Shown: piece after piece, positions 36,178 through 44,870 of the stretch
Numbering within the stretch: the first letter of the stretch is position 1
How the letters are laid out: each line of letters opens with the position of its first letter
Assembly: GCA_027489035.1 (NCBI GenBank)
Contig: JAIYAN010000024.1
Span: 52,540 to 116,539, forward strand
Direction of reading: 5' to 3'
Length of the DNA: 64,000 bases
Source: Chitinophagaceae bacterium
GTDB lineage: Bacteria; Bacteroidota; Bacteroidia; Chitinophagales; Chitinophagaceae
Notes under the pieces: generated by a model
What the model saw: the letters and a program-made list of their open reading frames with translations, nothing else
What the model was told of the DNA's origin: nothing
The model's database searches: none
Translations under genes and position numbers: made by a program

Positions 36178-39062
36178 TGGCTAAGCAACCCGAACAAATA
36201 TTAGAAGAACAATTAGTTGAACAACTGCAAAGGTTGGGTTATGGCTTGGTGCAATTGAAAGACGAAAAAGATTTAATTGGTAACTTAAAACAGCAATTAG
36301 AGAAACACAACAACATACAATTCAGCAAAGCAGAATTTGAAAAGGTGTTGAATATTCTTAGCAAAGGTTCGGTTTTTGAAAAAGCCAAAACACTTAGAGA
36401 AAAACAGCATCTAGTTAGAGATAATGGCGAGAACCTTTATTTTGAATTTATCAATTCAGACCATTGGTGTCAAAATCAGTTTCAGGTTACCCACCAGGTA
36501 ACAATGGAGGGTAAATACAAGAACCGATATGATGTTACGATACTCATAAATGGTCTACCATTAGTACAAATAGAACTGAAGCGAAGAGGGTTGGAATTGA
36601 AAGAGGCATTCAATCAGATAAACCGTTATCAGCGTCATTCTTTTGCAGCAAATTCAGCATTGTTTCAATACGTTCAGATTTTCATTATTAGCAATGGTGT
36701 TAATACTAAGTATTATGCCAATAATAGAAATCAATCCTTTAAGCAAACATTTTATTGGACAGATAAAGAGAATAAAAGACTTACAAACATTTTAAATGGC
36801 TTTACAAGTGATTTCTTAGAGCCTTGCAATGTATCCAAAATGATTTGTAAATACATTGTGTTAAATGAAACGAACAAAGTATTGATGGTACTTCGGCCTT
36901 ACCAGTATTATGCTGTTGAAGCCTTAATTGACCGTGTGAAAAACAGCTCAAAAAACGGTTACATTTGGCATACTACTGGATCGGGGAAAACATTAACTTC
37001 CTTCAAAGCCAGTCAAATTTTAATGAATTTGCCCCAGGTCAAAAAAGTTGTATTTGTAGTTGATAGAAAAGACCTTGATTACCAAACAACTTTTGAGTTT
37101 AATAGCTTTAGCAAAGGAAGTATTGACGGAACAGGAAATACTAAGTCATTGGTTACTCAATTTACGGATGATACAAAGCTTATTGTTACAACTATTCAGA
37201 AACTAAATACGGCCATAAGTAAGTCGCAGTATTTAGGCAAAATGGACAAATTAAAAGATGAAAAAATAGTTTTCATCTTCGATGAATGCCATCGTTCGCA
37301 GTTTGGAGAAACACATAACAGAATCAAGAATTTCTTTACCAATATTCAAATGTTTGGATTCACAGGAACTCCAATATTTGCAGAAAACTCCGTTAAGAAT
37401 GAGTTAGGTAAACGAACAACAAAGGAACTGTTTGGAGATTGTTTGCATAAATATGTAATTACAGATGCGATTAAAGACGAAAACGTTTTAAAATTCTCAG
37501 TTGAATACGTTGGGCGTTATAAACAAAAAGAGAACAGTGCCACTGAAATTGATATTGAGGTAGAAGATATAGACACCAAGGAATTAATGGAATCTCCTAT
37601 TCGCCTTGAAAAAATATCCGATTACATTATCAATAATCACAATCGTAAAACGCATAATAGAGAATTTTCGGCAATCTTTTGTGTTAGCAGTGTAGAAACA
37701 CTGATAAAATATTACGAAATACTTCATAGAAAAAAAATAGCAGGTGAACACGACCTGAGAATTGCTACAATATTCAGCTACGTTGCAAATGAAAATGATG
37801 CAGATGCAAATGGGTTTTTAAACGAAGAATTATCAGTAGTTGAAGAACCACAAGCATTGTATGGTATACAGGCTCATAGTAGAGAGAAGCTTGATGAATT
37901 TATTAGCCATTATAATGGCATGTATCAAACTAGATTCTCAACAAAAGACAGTGAGTCATTCTATAATTATTACAACGATATTTCGAAAAAGCTAAAAGCA
38001 CGCGAAAAACGTCCCGAAAATACAACTGACAGGATTGACATTTTACTTGTTGTAAACATGTATTTAACTGGTTTCGATGCCAAAATGGTTAATACTATTT
38101 ACGTTGATAAAAACTTGAAACATCATGGATTGATTCAGGCATTTTCTCGTACCAATAGGATTCTAAACGAGTTGAAATCACAAGGGAATGTTGTTTGTTT
38201 TAGAAACTTAAAAAATGCGACCGATGATGCAATTACTCTCTTTAGCAATAAAGAAGCAATTGAAGTTATTATCATGAAGCCTTATGAAGACTATGTTAAG
38301 AAATTTAATTCCGCATATGTCGATTTACTGAAAATTACACCCACTGTAAATAGTGTGAACGATTTAGAAACCGAGGATGATGAATTAGAATTCATAAAAG
38401 CATTCAGAGAATTGTTGAGAATCAAAAATATACTCGCAGCTTTTTCTGATTTTAAATGGGAACATCTTTCAATTGATGAACAGCCATTTGAAGATTATAA
38501 AAGCAAGTATCTTGATTTACATGATAAAGTAAAAAATAATCACCAAAAAGAAAAAGTATCTATACTTGAAGATGTTGATTTTGAATTAGAATTAATTCAT
38601 AAGGATGAAATCAATGTAGCATATATTATCCAGCTACTAATCAAATTGAAATCTAAGGTTCAAAAAGATACTACTCAAACAGAGAAAGAAATTTTCAATT
38701 TGCTGAATACAGACGCCCAGTTGCGAAGCAAAAGGGAATTAATTGAAAAATTCATTCAAGAAAATTTACCTCAACTTGAGAACACAGATGACATCAATGA
38801 GGAGTTTGAAAAGTTCTGGAGCAAAGAGCAAGTACTTTCTTTTGAAAAACTAATTAGAGAGGAAAATCTATCAGCAGAAAGAACAGAAATCTTAATTGAA
38901 GATTATCTTTTTGGAGAAAGAGAACCAATGAGGGATGAAGTGTTAGCATTAATTGAAGGAGAACCACCTACGTTATTGGAACGTAAGAAAATAGGTGATA
39001 GAATTTTAAGTAAGTTAATGGCGTTTGTTGAGACGTTCATAAATAATATGGGGGATAAATAG
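36177..39062 (+). CDS. hsdR: Type I restriction enzyme, translocating endonuclease subunit
   Basis: This 961-aa subunit is the motor and nuclease. The nuclease motif lies at Asp119, Glu133 and Lys135 (RYDVTILINGLPLVQIELKRR). The SF2 motor shows TTGSGKT (266-272), DECHRSQFG (motif II), FTGTPIF (motif III) and a late QAFSRTNRI (motif VI). A helical C-terminal part completes the usual length. All three hsd genes appear functional. The next defence gene starts 6 bp after its stop. Confidence 0.95.
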   Translation: MAKQPEQILEEQLVEQLQRLGYGLVQLKDEKDLIGNLKQQLEKHNNIQFSKAEFEKVLNILSKGSVFEKAKTLREKQHLVRDNGENLYFEFINSDHWCQNQFQVTHQVTMEGKYKNRYDVTILINGLPLVQIELKRRGLELKEAFNQINRYQRHSFAANSALFQYVQIFIISNGVNTKYYANNRNQSFKQTFYWTDKENKRLTNILNGFTSDFLEPCNVSKMICKYIVLNETNKVLMVLRPYQYYAVEALIDRVKNSSKNGYIWHTTGSGKTLTSFKASQILMNLPQVKKVVFVVDRKDLDYQTTFEFNSFSKGSIDGTGNTKSLVTQFTDDTKLIVTTIQKLNTAISKSQYLGKMDKLKDEKIVFIFDECHRSQFGETHNRIKNFFTNIQMFGFTGTPIFAENSVKNELGKRTTKELFGDCLHKYVITDAIKDENVLKFSVEYVGRYKQKENSATEIDIEVEDIDTKELMESPIRLEKISDYIINNHNRKTHNREFSAIFCVSSVETLIKYYEILHRKKIAGEHDLRIATIFSYVANENDADANGFLNEELSVVEEPQALYGIQAHSREKLDEFISHYNGMYQTRFSTKDSESFYNYYNDISKKLKAREKRPENTTDRIDILLVVNMYLTGFDAKMVNTIYVDKNLKHHGLIQAFSRTNRILNELKSQGNVVCFRNLKNATDDAITLFSNKEAIEVIIMKPYEDYVKKFNSAYVDLLKITPTVNSVNDLETEDDELEFIKAFRELLRIKNILAAFSDFKWEHLSIDEQPFEDYKSKYLDLHDKVKNNHQKEKVSILEDVDFELELIHKDEINVAYIIQLLIKLKSKVQKDTTQTEKEIFNLLNTDAQLRSKRELIEKFIQENLPQLENTDDINEEFEKFWSKEQVLSFEKLIREENLSAERTEILIEDYLFGEREPMRDEVLALIEGEPPTLLERKKIGDRILSKLMAFVETFINNMGDK

Positions 39063-39068
39063 CAATTT

Positions 39069-40940
39069 ATGAAAGCAAATTTAAGCAATGTAGCTAAACA
39101 TTTTTTTCCAAATCCATCCTTAGAAATGGTTTATTTTGAGGCTATTGCAAATTCAATAGATGCAGAAGCAACTGAAATTTCAATTAATATAAAAATAAAA
39201 TCTTTTGCAGAAGTTGATACTTTTAAATTAGAAATTTCAGATAATGGTAACGGGTTTACAGATGAAAACTTTAGAAAGTTTTCAATTTTAATGGAGAATG
39301 AAAGCGAATCTCACAAAGGTCTTGGACGTTTAGTTTATCTATCCTACTTCAATAAAGTTGAAGTTTCAAGTTCCTATGAAGGAAATACAAGATTCTTTAC
39401 CCTTAGTGATGCTTTTGACGGTGAAAATAATGTAAACGATACTCCATTAAATAAATCAATTACAAAATTGAATTTTACTGGATATACAAAAGATAAAATT
39501 AAATCTTACGATTACTTAAAACCTGTTTCTTTAAAAAAATCTATTGTAGAACACTTCTACCCTTTGTTTTATACCCTTAAATCTGAAGGGAAAGAGCTTG
39601 TTATAAAAATAAATTTAGATGTAGTTGAGGCTAATCCTGAACAAGTTTTTTCATCTGAAACAAGAAGTATTAAAATCTCTGAACTCCCCGAATTGGAGGT
39701 TGTAGAGATTCCTGCCGAGGGTTTAGATTTGTTTGAAAACTTCCAGTTGTTATATTCAATTAAACCAACTGATGATGAAGTAAAGCCCATTACTGCATTA
39801 TGTGTTGATGGAAGAACTATTGCTGTAGATGTATTATCTAAAGGCGGTATACCGTCAGGATATGAAATGATATTTTTACTTTACTCGAATTTGTTTACAG
39901 GTAAAGTTAATCCGTCACGTCAAGAATTAAAAATGAATGATTCTGATTTAAAAACGACAAAAAGGTTATTTGGTAAAAAAATTGGCGAATTAATTCAAGA
40001 AGCAATACCCAAAATCCAAGAGAAAAATAAAGAAACTGTAAAAGCATTAGAAAACAGATATCCACATCTACTCGGCTATTTTAATGAAGAAGCCGTTGGA
40101 TTAATTGATAGAACTGAAACATTAGACAATGCTCAAAGTATTTTTTTTAAAGCTCAAAAGGAAATACTTGAAGCTTCTACTCTTACGGATATTCAATATG
40201 AAAAATCACTTGATGTATCCGCAAGATTATTGACTGAGTATATATTGTATAGAAATATTATTATTGATAAGATTGGAGAAATTGATCTTAAAGATTCTGA
40301 AGCGGCAATTCATAATCTGATAGTTCCTATGCGAACTAGTTTCAAAAGTGGCACAAAAATGAATGATGTTTATAATAATAACGCATGGTTATTAGATGAT
40401 AAATACATGTCTTACACGACTATATTGAGCGACCTAGAAATGACTAGTTTATTGAAAGAAATAGCTATTGATGACGAACAAGTTGAATCAGATGATTCAA
40501 GACCTGATATTGCGGTTGTATTTTCTAATAATCCCAATGATAGTGAAGTTGTTAAATTTGATATTGTCGTAGTGGAATTAAAAAAACTTGGATTAAAACT
40601 AGCAAAAAAGGAGGAACTAGTCAGTCAATTAAAACAAAGAGCGAGAAAGCTTTTACAGCATTATCCAGATCGAATTCAACGGATTTGGTTTTATGGCATA
40701 ATTGATTTCGATGATGAATTTGTTAGGTCATTAAAGGAAGAAGATTATTTAGAAGTATATTCTGGTGGTAAATATTTTTATAAGGAATCGAATATTATAC
40801 CTGATAAGGATAAACCTGAATTTAAAGTTCCCATAGGTCTGAACTTGATATCTTTTGATTCCTTAATACTTGATGCAAAATCACGTAATAATACTTTTTT
40901 AGAAATACTGAAAGAGGGTTTAAAAGAATCCGTAAAATAA
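39069..40940 (+). CDS. GHKL ATPase with C-terminal PD-(D/E)XK-like domain (MORC/MutL-like)
   Basis: This 623-aa protein has the GHKL ATP-binding motifs: FEAIANSIDA with Glu24 and Asn28, SDNGNGF (58-62 DNGNG) and KGLGRLVYLSYF (GLGR 84-87). An S5-like region follows (LFTGKVNPSRQELKM). The C-terminal 148 residues contain RPDIAVVF (Asp480) and FDIVVVELKKLG (Glu503, Lys505), which fit a PD-(D/E)XK nuclease core. Aravind and co-workers described MutL/MORC-like ATPases in prokaryotic restriction operons, and this gene matches that type. It probably acts as a DNA-loop-sensing effector, which is inference. Confidence 0.72.
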   Translation: MKANLSNVAKHFFPNPSLEMVYFEAIANSIDAEATEISINIKIKSFAEVDTFKLEISDNGNGFTDENFRKFSILMENESESHKGLGRLVYLSYFNKVEVSSSYEGNTRFFTLSDAFDGENNVNDTPLNKSITKLNFTGYTKDKIKSYDYLKPVSLKKSIVEHFYPLFYTLKSEGKELVIKINLDVVEANPEQVFSSETRSIKISELPELEVVEIPAEGLDLFENFQLLYSIKPTDDEVKPITALCVDGRTIAVDVLSKGGIPSGYEMIFLLYSNLFTGKVNPSRQELKMNDSDLKTTKRLFGKKIGELIQEAIPKIQEKNKETVKALENRYPHLLGYFNEEAVGLIDRTETLDNAQSIFFKAQKEILEASTLTDIQYEKSLDVSARLLTEYILYRNIIIDKIGEIDLKDSEAAIHNLIVPMRTSFKSGTKMNDVYNNNAWLLDDKYMSYTTILSDLEMTSLLKEIAIDDEQVESDDSRPDIAVVFSNNPNDSEVVKFDIVVVELKKLGLKLAKKEELVSQLKQRARKLLQHYPDRIQRIWFYGIIDFDDEFVRSLKEEDYLEVYSGGKYFYKESNIIPDKDKPEFKVPIGLNLISFDSLILDAKSRNNTFLEILKEGLKESVK

Positions 40941-40945
40941 AATAT

Positions 40946-43021
40946 ATGCAAGCAAAATCAGCAAATTTTTTAACAGTCATAAAAGGGCCAAAGCAATTTG
41001 TTATTCCAATATATCAGCGAACTTATAGTTGGCAAATATCACAATGCAATAAGCTTTTCAATGATATTTTACGTATCAGTAAAGAAGGTAGCTCACCAGG
41101 TCATTTTATTGGTTCGGTTGTATATTTTCAAGAAAACATACATACGGTTTCCGATGTGCCAAAATTATTGGTAATTGATGGGCAACAACGCCTAACTACT
41201 ATTTCCATAATGATTGCTGCATTGGCAGAATTTGTAAGGGATAACCAGGTAAATATAGATACCAATTTCACCAAACTGCAAAACTACTATTTGTTAAATG
41301 CTGAAGAAGAGGGCGATTTAAGATATAAACTGTTGCTTACACGCAGGGATAAGGATTCTCTAATAAACATTATCAAAGGTGTTCCTCTTGGCACCGATGC
41401 TTCTTTGCGTGTTGCAGATAATTTTAAGTTTTTTAAAGAGAAAATAAATGCAGAAAATGCTGTGGGTATTTACAATGGTATCATGCGATTATTTATTGTT
41501 GATGTTGCTTTAGAAAAAGACAAAGACAATCCTCAATTAATTTTTGAAAGCTTAAATAGCACAGGGTTAGATTTGTCTCAAGCTGATTTGATTAGAAATT
41601 ATATTCTAATGGGGCAAGAAATAAAACTTCAAACCGAACTTTACGAAAAGTACTGGTATCCAATGGAGCAGAGCTATGGCAATGAGTACACTGCTTCATT
41701 TGATTGGTTTATGCGTGATTACCTTTCAGTAAAAACAGGAACTATTCCACGTATCGATCGTGTTTATGATAGCTTTAAAACCTACGCATCTAGCAGCAAA
41801 GCTCCTGATTCTATAACAGAAGTTGTTCAAGATATTTATAAGTTTTCGGGCTATTATGTAAATATGGTTTTGCATAAAGAGCCTGATGCCGAACTTCAAA
41901 AAGGCTTTAAAAATATTAGCAAATTAAAGGTTGATGTTTGTTATCCATTCCTTTTACCTGTATATAACGACTACGAAACAGGCACAATTACAAATGATGA
42001 GTTTAAGCAAATCATTAGCCTGGTAGAAAATTATGTTTTCCGCAGAGCCATTTGTGGCATTCCGACAAACAGCATGAATAAAACCTTTGCAACAATATAT
42101 AAAGCAATTCAAAAAACAGATTATTTAGAAGGTGTAAAAGCAGCGTTTCAATTAATGGATAGCTACAAACGCTTTCCAACTGATACTGAATTTGAAAAAG
42201 AAATTGTGGTTAAAGAGGTATACAATTTTCGAAATAGAAACTACCTTTTAAGCAAATTGGAAAACTATAAGCGTAAAGAATTTGTAAACGTTGACGATTA
42301 TACTATAGAGCATATAATACCTCAAAACCCTGAGTTATCAGGTGAATGGCAAAGAATGTTGGGTGACGATTGGAAAGAAGTGCAGTCTAAGTATCTGCAC
42401 TCATTGGGTAATCTTACGCTAACAGGCTATAATTCTGAATTGAGCGACAAGCCATTTAATTTAAAGAAAACAATGGTGGGTGGATTTAATGATTCACCTA
42501 TACGTTTGAATGATTTTTTAAGAACGGTTGATATTTGGAACGCTGAAAATATTGAAGCCAGGGCTAAAGAACTAGCTGAAAAGGCTCGTCAAATATGGTT
42601 TGCTCCAAATTTATCTCAAGAAGTTTTAGATAAATATAGTACTGAGGAGAAAACAACCACAGTATATTCAATAGAGCAATACGAGCACTTAAAAGGTGAG
42701 ATGCTTGATTTATACCATGCTTTAAAGAAACGAATTTTAAATATTGATTCTTCGGTAAAAGAGGAATACAAAAAATTGTATATCGCTTTTAAATCATCCA
42801 CAAATTTTGTTGATATAGTTCCACAAAAGGTAAGACTGAGACTATCTCTAAATATTGATTATCCCGACATGATTGATCCAAAAGGATTGTGTAAAGATGT
42901 TTCAGGACTAGGCCGCTGGGGCAATGGCGATGTGGAAGTTGGTATTTCAAATATCAATGAACTTGATGATGTCATGGAATTAATTCAACAAGCTTTTGAC
43001 AAACAATTAGAATATATTTAA
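40946..43021 (+). CDS. DUF262-DUF1524 (GmrSD-type) nuclease with DUF5655-like C-terminus
   Basis: This 691-aa protein has the DUF262 motifs FVIPIYQRTYSW (about 18-29) and VIDGQQRLTTI (DGQQR 78-82), an NTPase-like module. A helical middle region is followed by the His-Me/HNH nuclease motif YTIEHIIPQNP with HSLGNLTLTGYNSELSD, and a DUF5655-like end (GLGRWGNGDVEVGI). GmrSD enzymes are type IV restriction factors that attack modified phage DNA. Following the type I genes and the GHKL gene by 5 bp, it probably extends the defence to methylated or glucosylated DNA. That last point is inference. Confidence 0.85.
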   Translation: MQAKSANFLTVIKGPKQFVIPIYQRTYSWQISQCNKLFNDILRISKEGSSPGHFIGSVVYFQENIHTVSDVPKLLVIDGQQRLTTISIMIAALAEFVRDNQVNIDTNFTKLQNYYLLNAEEEGDLRYKLLLTRRDKDSLINIIKGVPLGTDASLRVADNFKFFKEKINAENAVGIYNGIMRLFIVDVALEKDKDNPQLIFESLNSTGLDLSQADLIRNYILMGQEIKLQTELYEKYWYPMEQSYGNEYTASFDWFMRDYLSVKTGTIPRIDRVYDSFKTYASSSKAPDSITEVVQDIYKFSGYYVNMVLHKEPDAELQKGFKNISKLKVDVCYPFLLPVYNDYETGTITNDEFKQIISLVENYVFRRAICGIPTNSMNKTFATIYKAIQKTDYLEGVKAAFQLMDSYKRFPTDTEFEKEIVVKEVYNFRNRNYLLSKLENYKRKEFVNVDDYTIEHIIPQNPELSGEWQRMLGDDWKEVQSKYLHSLGNLTLTGYNSELSDKPFNLKKTMVGGFNDSPIRLNDFLRTVDIWNAENIEARAKELAEKARQIWFAPNLSQEVLDKYSTEEKTTTVYSIEQYEHLKGEMLDLYHALKKRILNIDSSVKEEYKKLYIAFKSSTNFVDIVPQKVRLRLSLNIDYPDMIDPKGLCKDVSGLGRWGNGDVEVGISNINELDDVMELIQQAFDKQLEYI

Positions 43022-43270
43022 ATGAAATTCGGATTCCGCATACCGTCAATCACCAAACGAATTGCCGCTCGTACTTCGGTAAAGCGCATCATTCGTCACA
43101 ACTTAGGTTTTAAAGCACCTAGAGGTATGGGCTGGATAACCGACCCTAAGAAAGCTTTGTACAATAAAGTGTATAACAAAACCAGTAGAGGCTGCTTGGT
43201 AAGTGTTGTGTTTTTATTGAGTATGCCAGTGGCTTTGGCTTATGTGGTATGGAGAATTTGTATTTCATGA
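43022..43270 (+). CDS. Small basic protein with one membrane segment, unknown
   Basis: This 82-aa protein has a very basic N-terminal half (KFGFRIPSITKRIAARTSVKR; WITDPKKALYNKVYNKT) and a hydrophobic segment at about residues 58-78. It begins directly after the DUF262 stop and overlaps the next gene as ATGA. The amphipathic/basic start suggests membrane or nucleic-acid contact. It is probably part of the element's own gene set and not of the defence cassette, since similar small proteins fill the region downstream. No family is recognised. Confidence 0.6.
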   Translation: MKFGFRIPSITKRIAARTSVKRIIRHNLGFKAPRGMGWITDPKKALYNKVYNKTSRGCLVSVVFLLSMPVALAYVVWRICIS

Positions 43271-43509
43271 AGGTGCGTTACTTTATAATAGCCTTCCTAT
43301 TCATTCTCCTGGCGGCTTGCGGCAATAGCAATGATTCAGGAACAGGGAAAAAGCCAGTGTATGTAAAACCTAGCATTGATTACAAAGGCAAGTTCAGAAA
43401 AGGTCATGTACGCATGCCTGTGAGCACTAATAAAAACGCAATAAAAAATCAGAATCGTTCCAGGTATTATTACCACACTAGGGGTAAATACAGACGCAAA
43501 AAAAACTAA
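43267..43509 (+). CDS. Small lipoprotein, unknown
   Basis: This 80-aa protein starts at ATG 43267, which overlaps the TGA of the previous gene and gives the lipoprotein signal MKVRYFIIAFLFILLAACGN with a LAAC lipobox. The mature part is short, very basic and Tyr-rich at the end (SRYYYHTRGKYRRKKN). It overlaps the convergent WYL-type regulator gene by 4 bp at the 3' end. A role at the envelope is likely, possibly with the preceding membrane protein. Confidence 0.62.
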   Translation: MKVRYFIIAFLFILLAACGNSNDSGTGKKPVYVKPSIDYKGKFRKGHVRMPVSTNKNAIKNQNRSRYYYHTRGKYRRKKN

Positions 43510-44396
43510 GTATTTCTTTGCACCACTCGCTGAATGTACCGTATAAATTCTTTTGAGCCTACCACTTTTACTTCCTCTAAAAAGCCCATTACAAATCGTC
43601 CTGGTGCTTTATAGCTCTGCACATTTGATTTGAAATAATACTTGCCAGTATCGGGAATTTGCTTGATAAATGCAGCACTCATGGGGTATTCTTCTTTTAA
43701 TACCAGGTATGCCCTCATAGTCATTTGCAATTCAATTTCCTTATTCATGCTCTTGCCTTGGAAACCAAAAATATCAGGCTTGTGGAATTCGTGCTGTGCT
43801 TCATGCTTCATCGGAGTTTCTAATACTTCAACGCTAGCCATTCGCTCAATATTGAAATACTTGTTAAGCCTTGTTTTTATTTCAAAGGCAGAAACGGCAT
43901 CGTAATTATCGGTAAAGCAAGTAGGCTCTACCAAACGATCGGAAATACTTTGACTGTTGGCAGAACTGTAACCTTTTATTAAAAGCTGTTTTCCTTCTAT
44001 GATTGCCACTGAAATTTGCTCCACAATTTTTGCAAGGTGCGCTTTGAACAAACTGTCGGCTCCAATTTGTATTTCGCTGGATTGCTGTACTTTTTGCAAA
44101 ACACTTTGAGCCAATTGGTTTTTCTTTCCAGTAGATAAGATGAGTTTTTTTAGGTAGTCCGCTTCCTGGGGTGTAAAAGGAATAAGGTCTATGTCTGAAG
44201 AAACAGAGATGAATATTTTGTTGTTACTGTCTTTCTCAATATTGAAGCCCAAGTCTTTCAATAAATCGAGGTAACGATATACCGTTCTTTCGGAAGTATC
44301 TAGGAATGTTTCAATACTTCGTACCGTTTTAGCTGGTTTTGCCTTCAGATAATTTATCAGCTGAAATAGCCTGTATATTCTATTCTGATTAAACAT
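43506..44396 (-). CDS. WYL-type transcription regulator
   Basis: This 296-aa protein has an N-terminal winged helix (RIYRLFQLINYLKAKPAKTVRSIETFLDTSERTVYRYLDLL in two stretches), then a WYL-like middle region (QLLIKGYSSANSQSISDRLVEPTCF) and a C-terminal extension. WYL proteins sense nucleotides and often control defence loci. I place the start at ATG 44396 and not at the longer frame's 44465, because the regulator-like N-terminus begins MFNQNRIYRLF. Two operator-like sequences lie directly upstream. Confidence 0.75.
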   Translation of the reverse strand: MFNQNRIYRLFQLINYLKAKPAKTVRSIETFLDTSERTVYRYLDLLKDLGFNIEKDSNNKIFISVSSDIDLIPFTPQEADYLKKLILSTGKKNQLAQSVLQKVQQSSEIQIGADSLFKAHLAKIVEQISVAIIEGKQLLIKGYSSANSQSISDRLVEPTCFTDNYDAVSAFEIKTRLNKYFNIERMASVEVLETPMKHEAQHEFHKPDIFGFQGKSMNKEIELQMTMRAYLVLKEEYPMSAAFIKQIPDTGKYYFKSNVQSYKAPGRFVMGFLEEVKVVGSKEFIRYIQRVVQRNT

Positions 44397-44407
44397 GTTG
44401 ATAAATA

Positions 44408-44465
44408 TTTTGACAAATAAAGTCAAAATTAAATACTCTCCCAAACGATTGACCTTATTTGGCAA
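44408..44465. promoter_or_regulatory. Operator region upstream of the WYL-type gene and 44550 gene
   Basis: TTTTGAC-N7-GTCAAAA (44408-44428) is a perfect 7-bp inverted repeat 12 bp before the regulator start. TTGACCTTATTTGGCAA (44449-44465) shares 15 of 17 bases with the sequence at the RteC-like promoter. On the plus strand its TTTG could be the -33 box of the exported-protein gene at 44550, with TATATACA 18 nt on. Autoregulation by the WYL-type protein is the simplest reading. Confidence 0.55.
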
Positions 44466-44549
44466 GGAATCTTTATTTCTATATACAAACTAAATTTCTT
44501 TAAACTAAATTCAAGCCTTAATTCATTTTACAACCAAATTTATTTATTT

Positions 44550-44864
44550 ATGAAAGTTTATTCTTTACTAATCTTTAGCTTTTTAATCTCAATGGCAACA
44601 TTTGGACAGACACAAAATCAAGCTAAAAAAGACAATGCTTCAGTTGATCAAGCTGAAGGAATTTATGTATTTATTCAATCAAAACCTTTGGCAGAGTACG
44701 AAGTACTAGGCACAGTAAAAAAAACTGGATTAGTTTGGACTGGAAAACCAAAAGAAATGTATAGAATACTTCTAAGAAGAGCTAAGCATGATTATCCTAC
44801 TTGTGAAGGATTAATATTTGATGATATTGATATGGATCACGCTACTTGTATAAAATTCAAATAA
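44550..44864 (+). CDS. Small exported protein, unknown
   Basis: This 104-aa protein has a signal peptide (MKVYSLLIFSFLISMATFGQ). The mature domain of about 80 residues reads EGIYVFIQSKPLAEYEVLGTVKK to YPTCEGLIFDDIDMDHATCIKF, a compact alpha/beta fold with two cysteines that could form a disulfide. I have a sense of similar single-domain proteins in Bacteroidota but no name. It is the only plus-strand gene facing the minus-strand run and ends 6 bp before the end of the RadA-like gene. Confidence 0.6.
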   Translation: MKVYSLLIFSFLISMATFGQTQNQAKKDNASVDQAEGIYVFIQSKPLAEYEVLGTVKKTGLVWTGKPKEMYRILLRRAKHDYPTCEGLIFDDIDMDHATCIKFK

Positions 44865-44870
44865 GGGATA

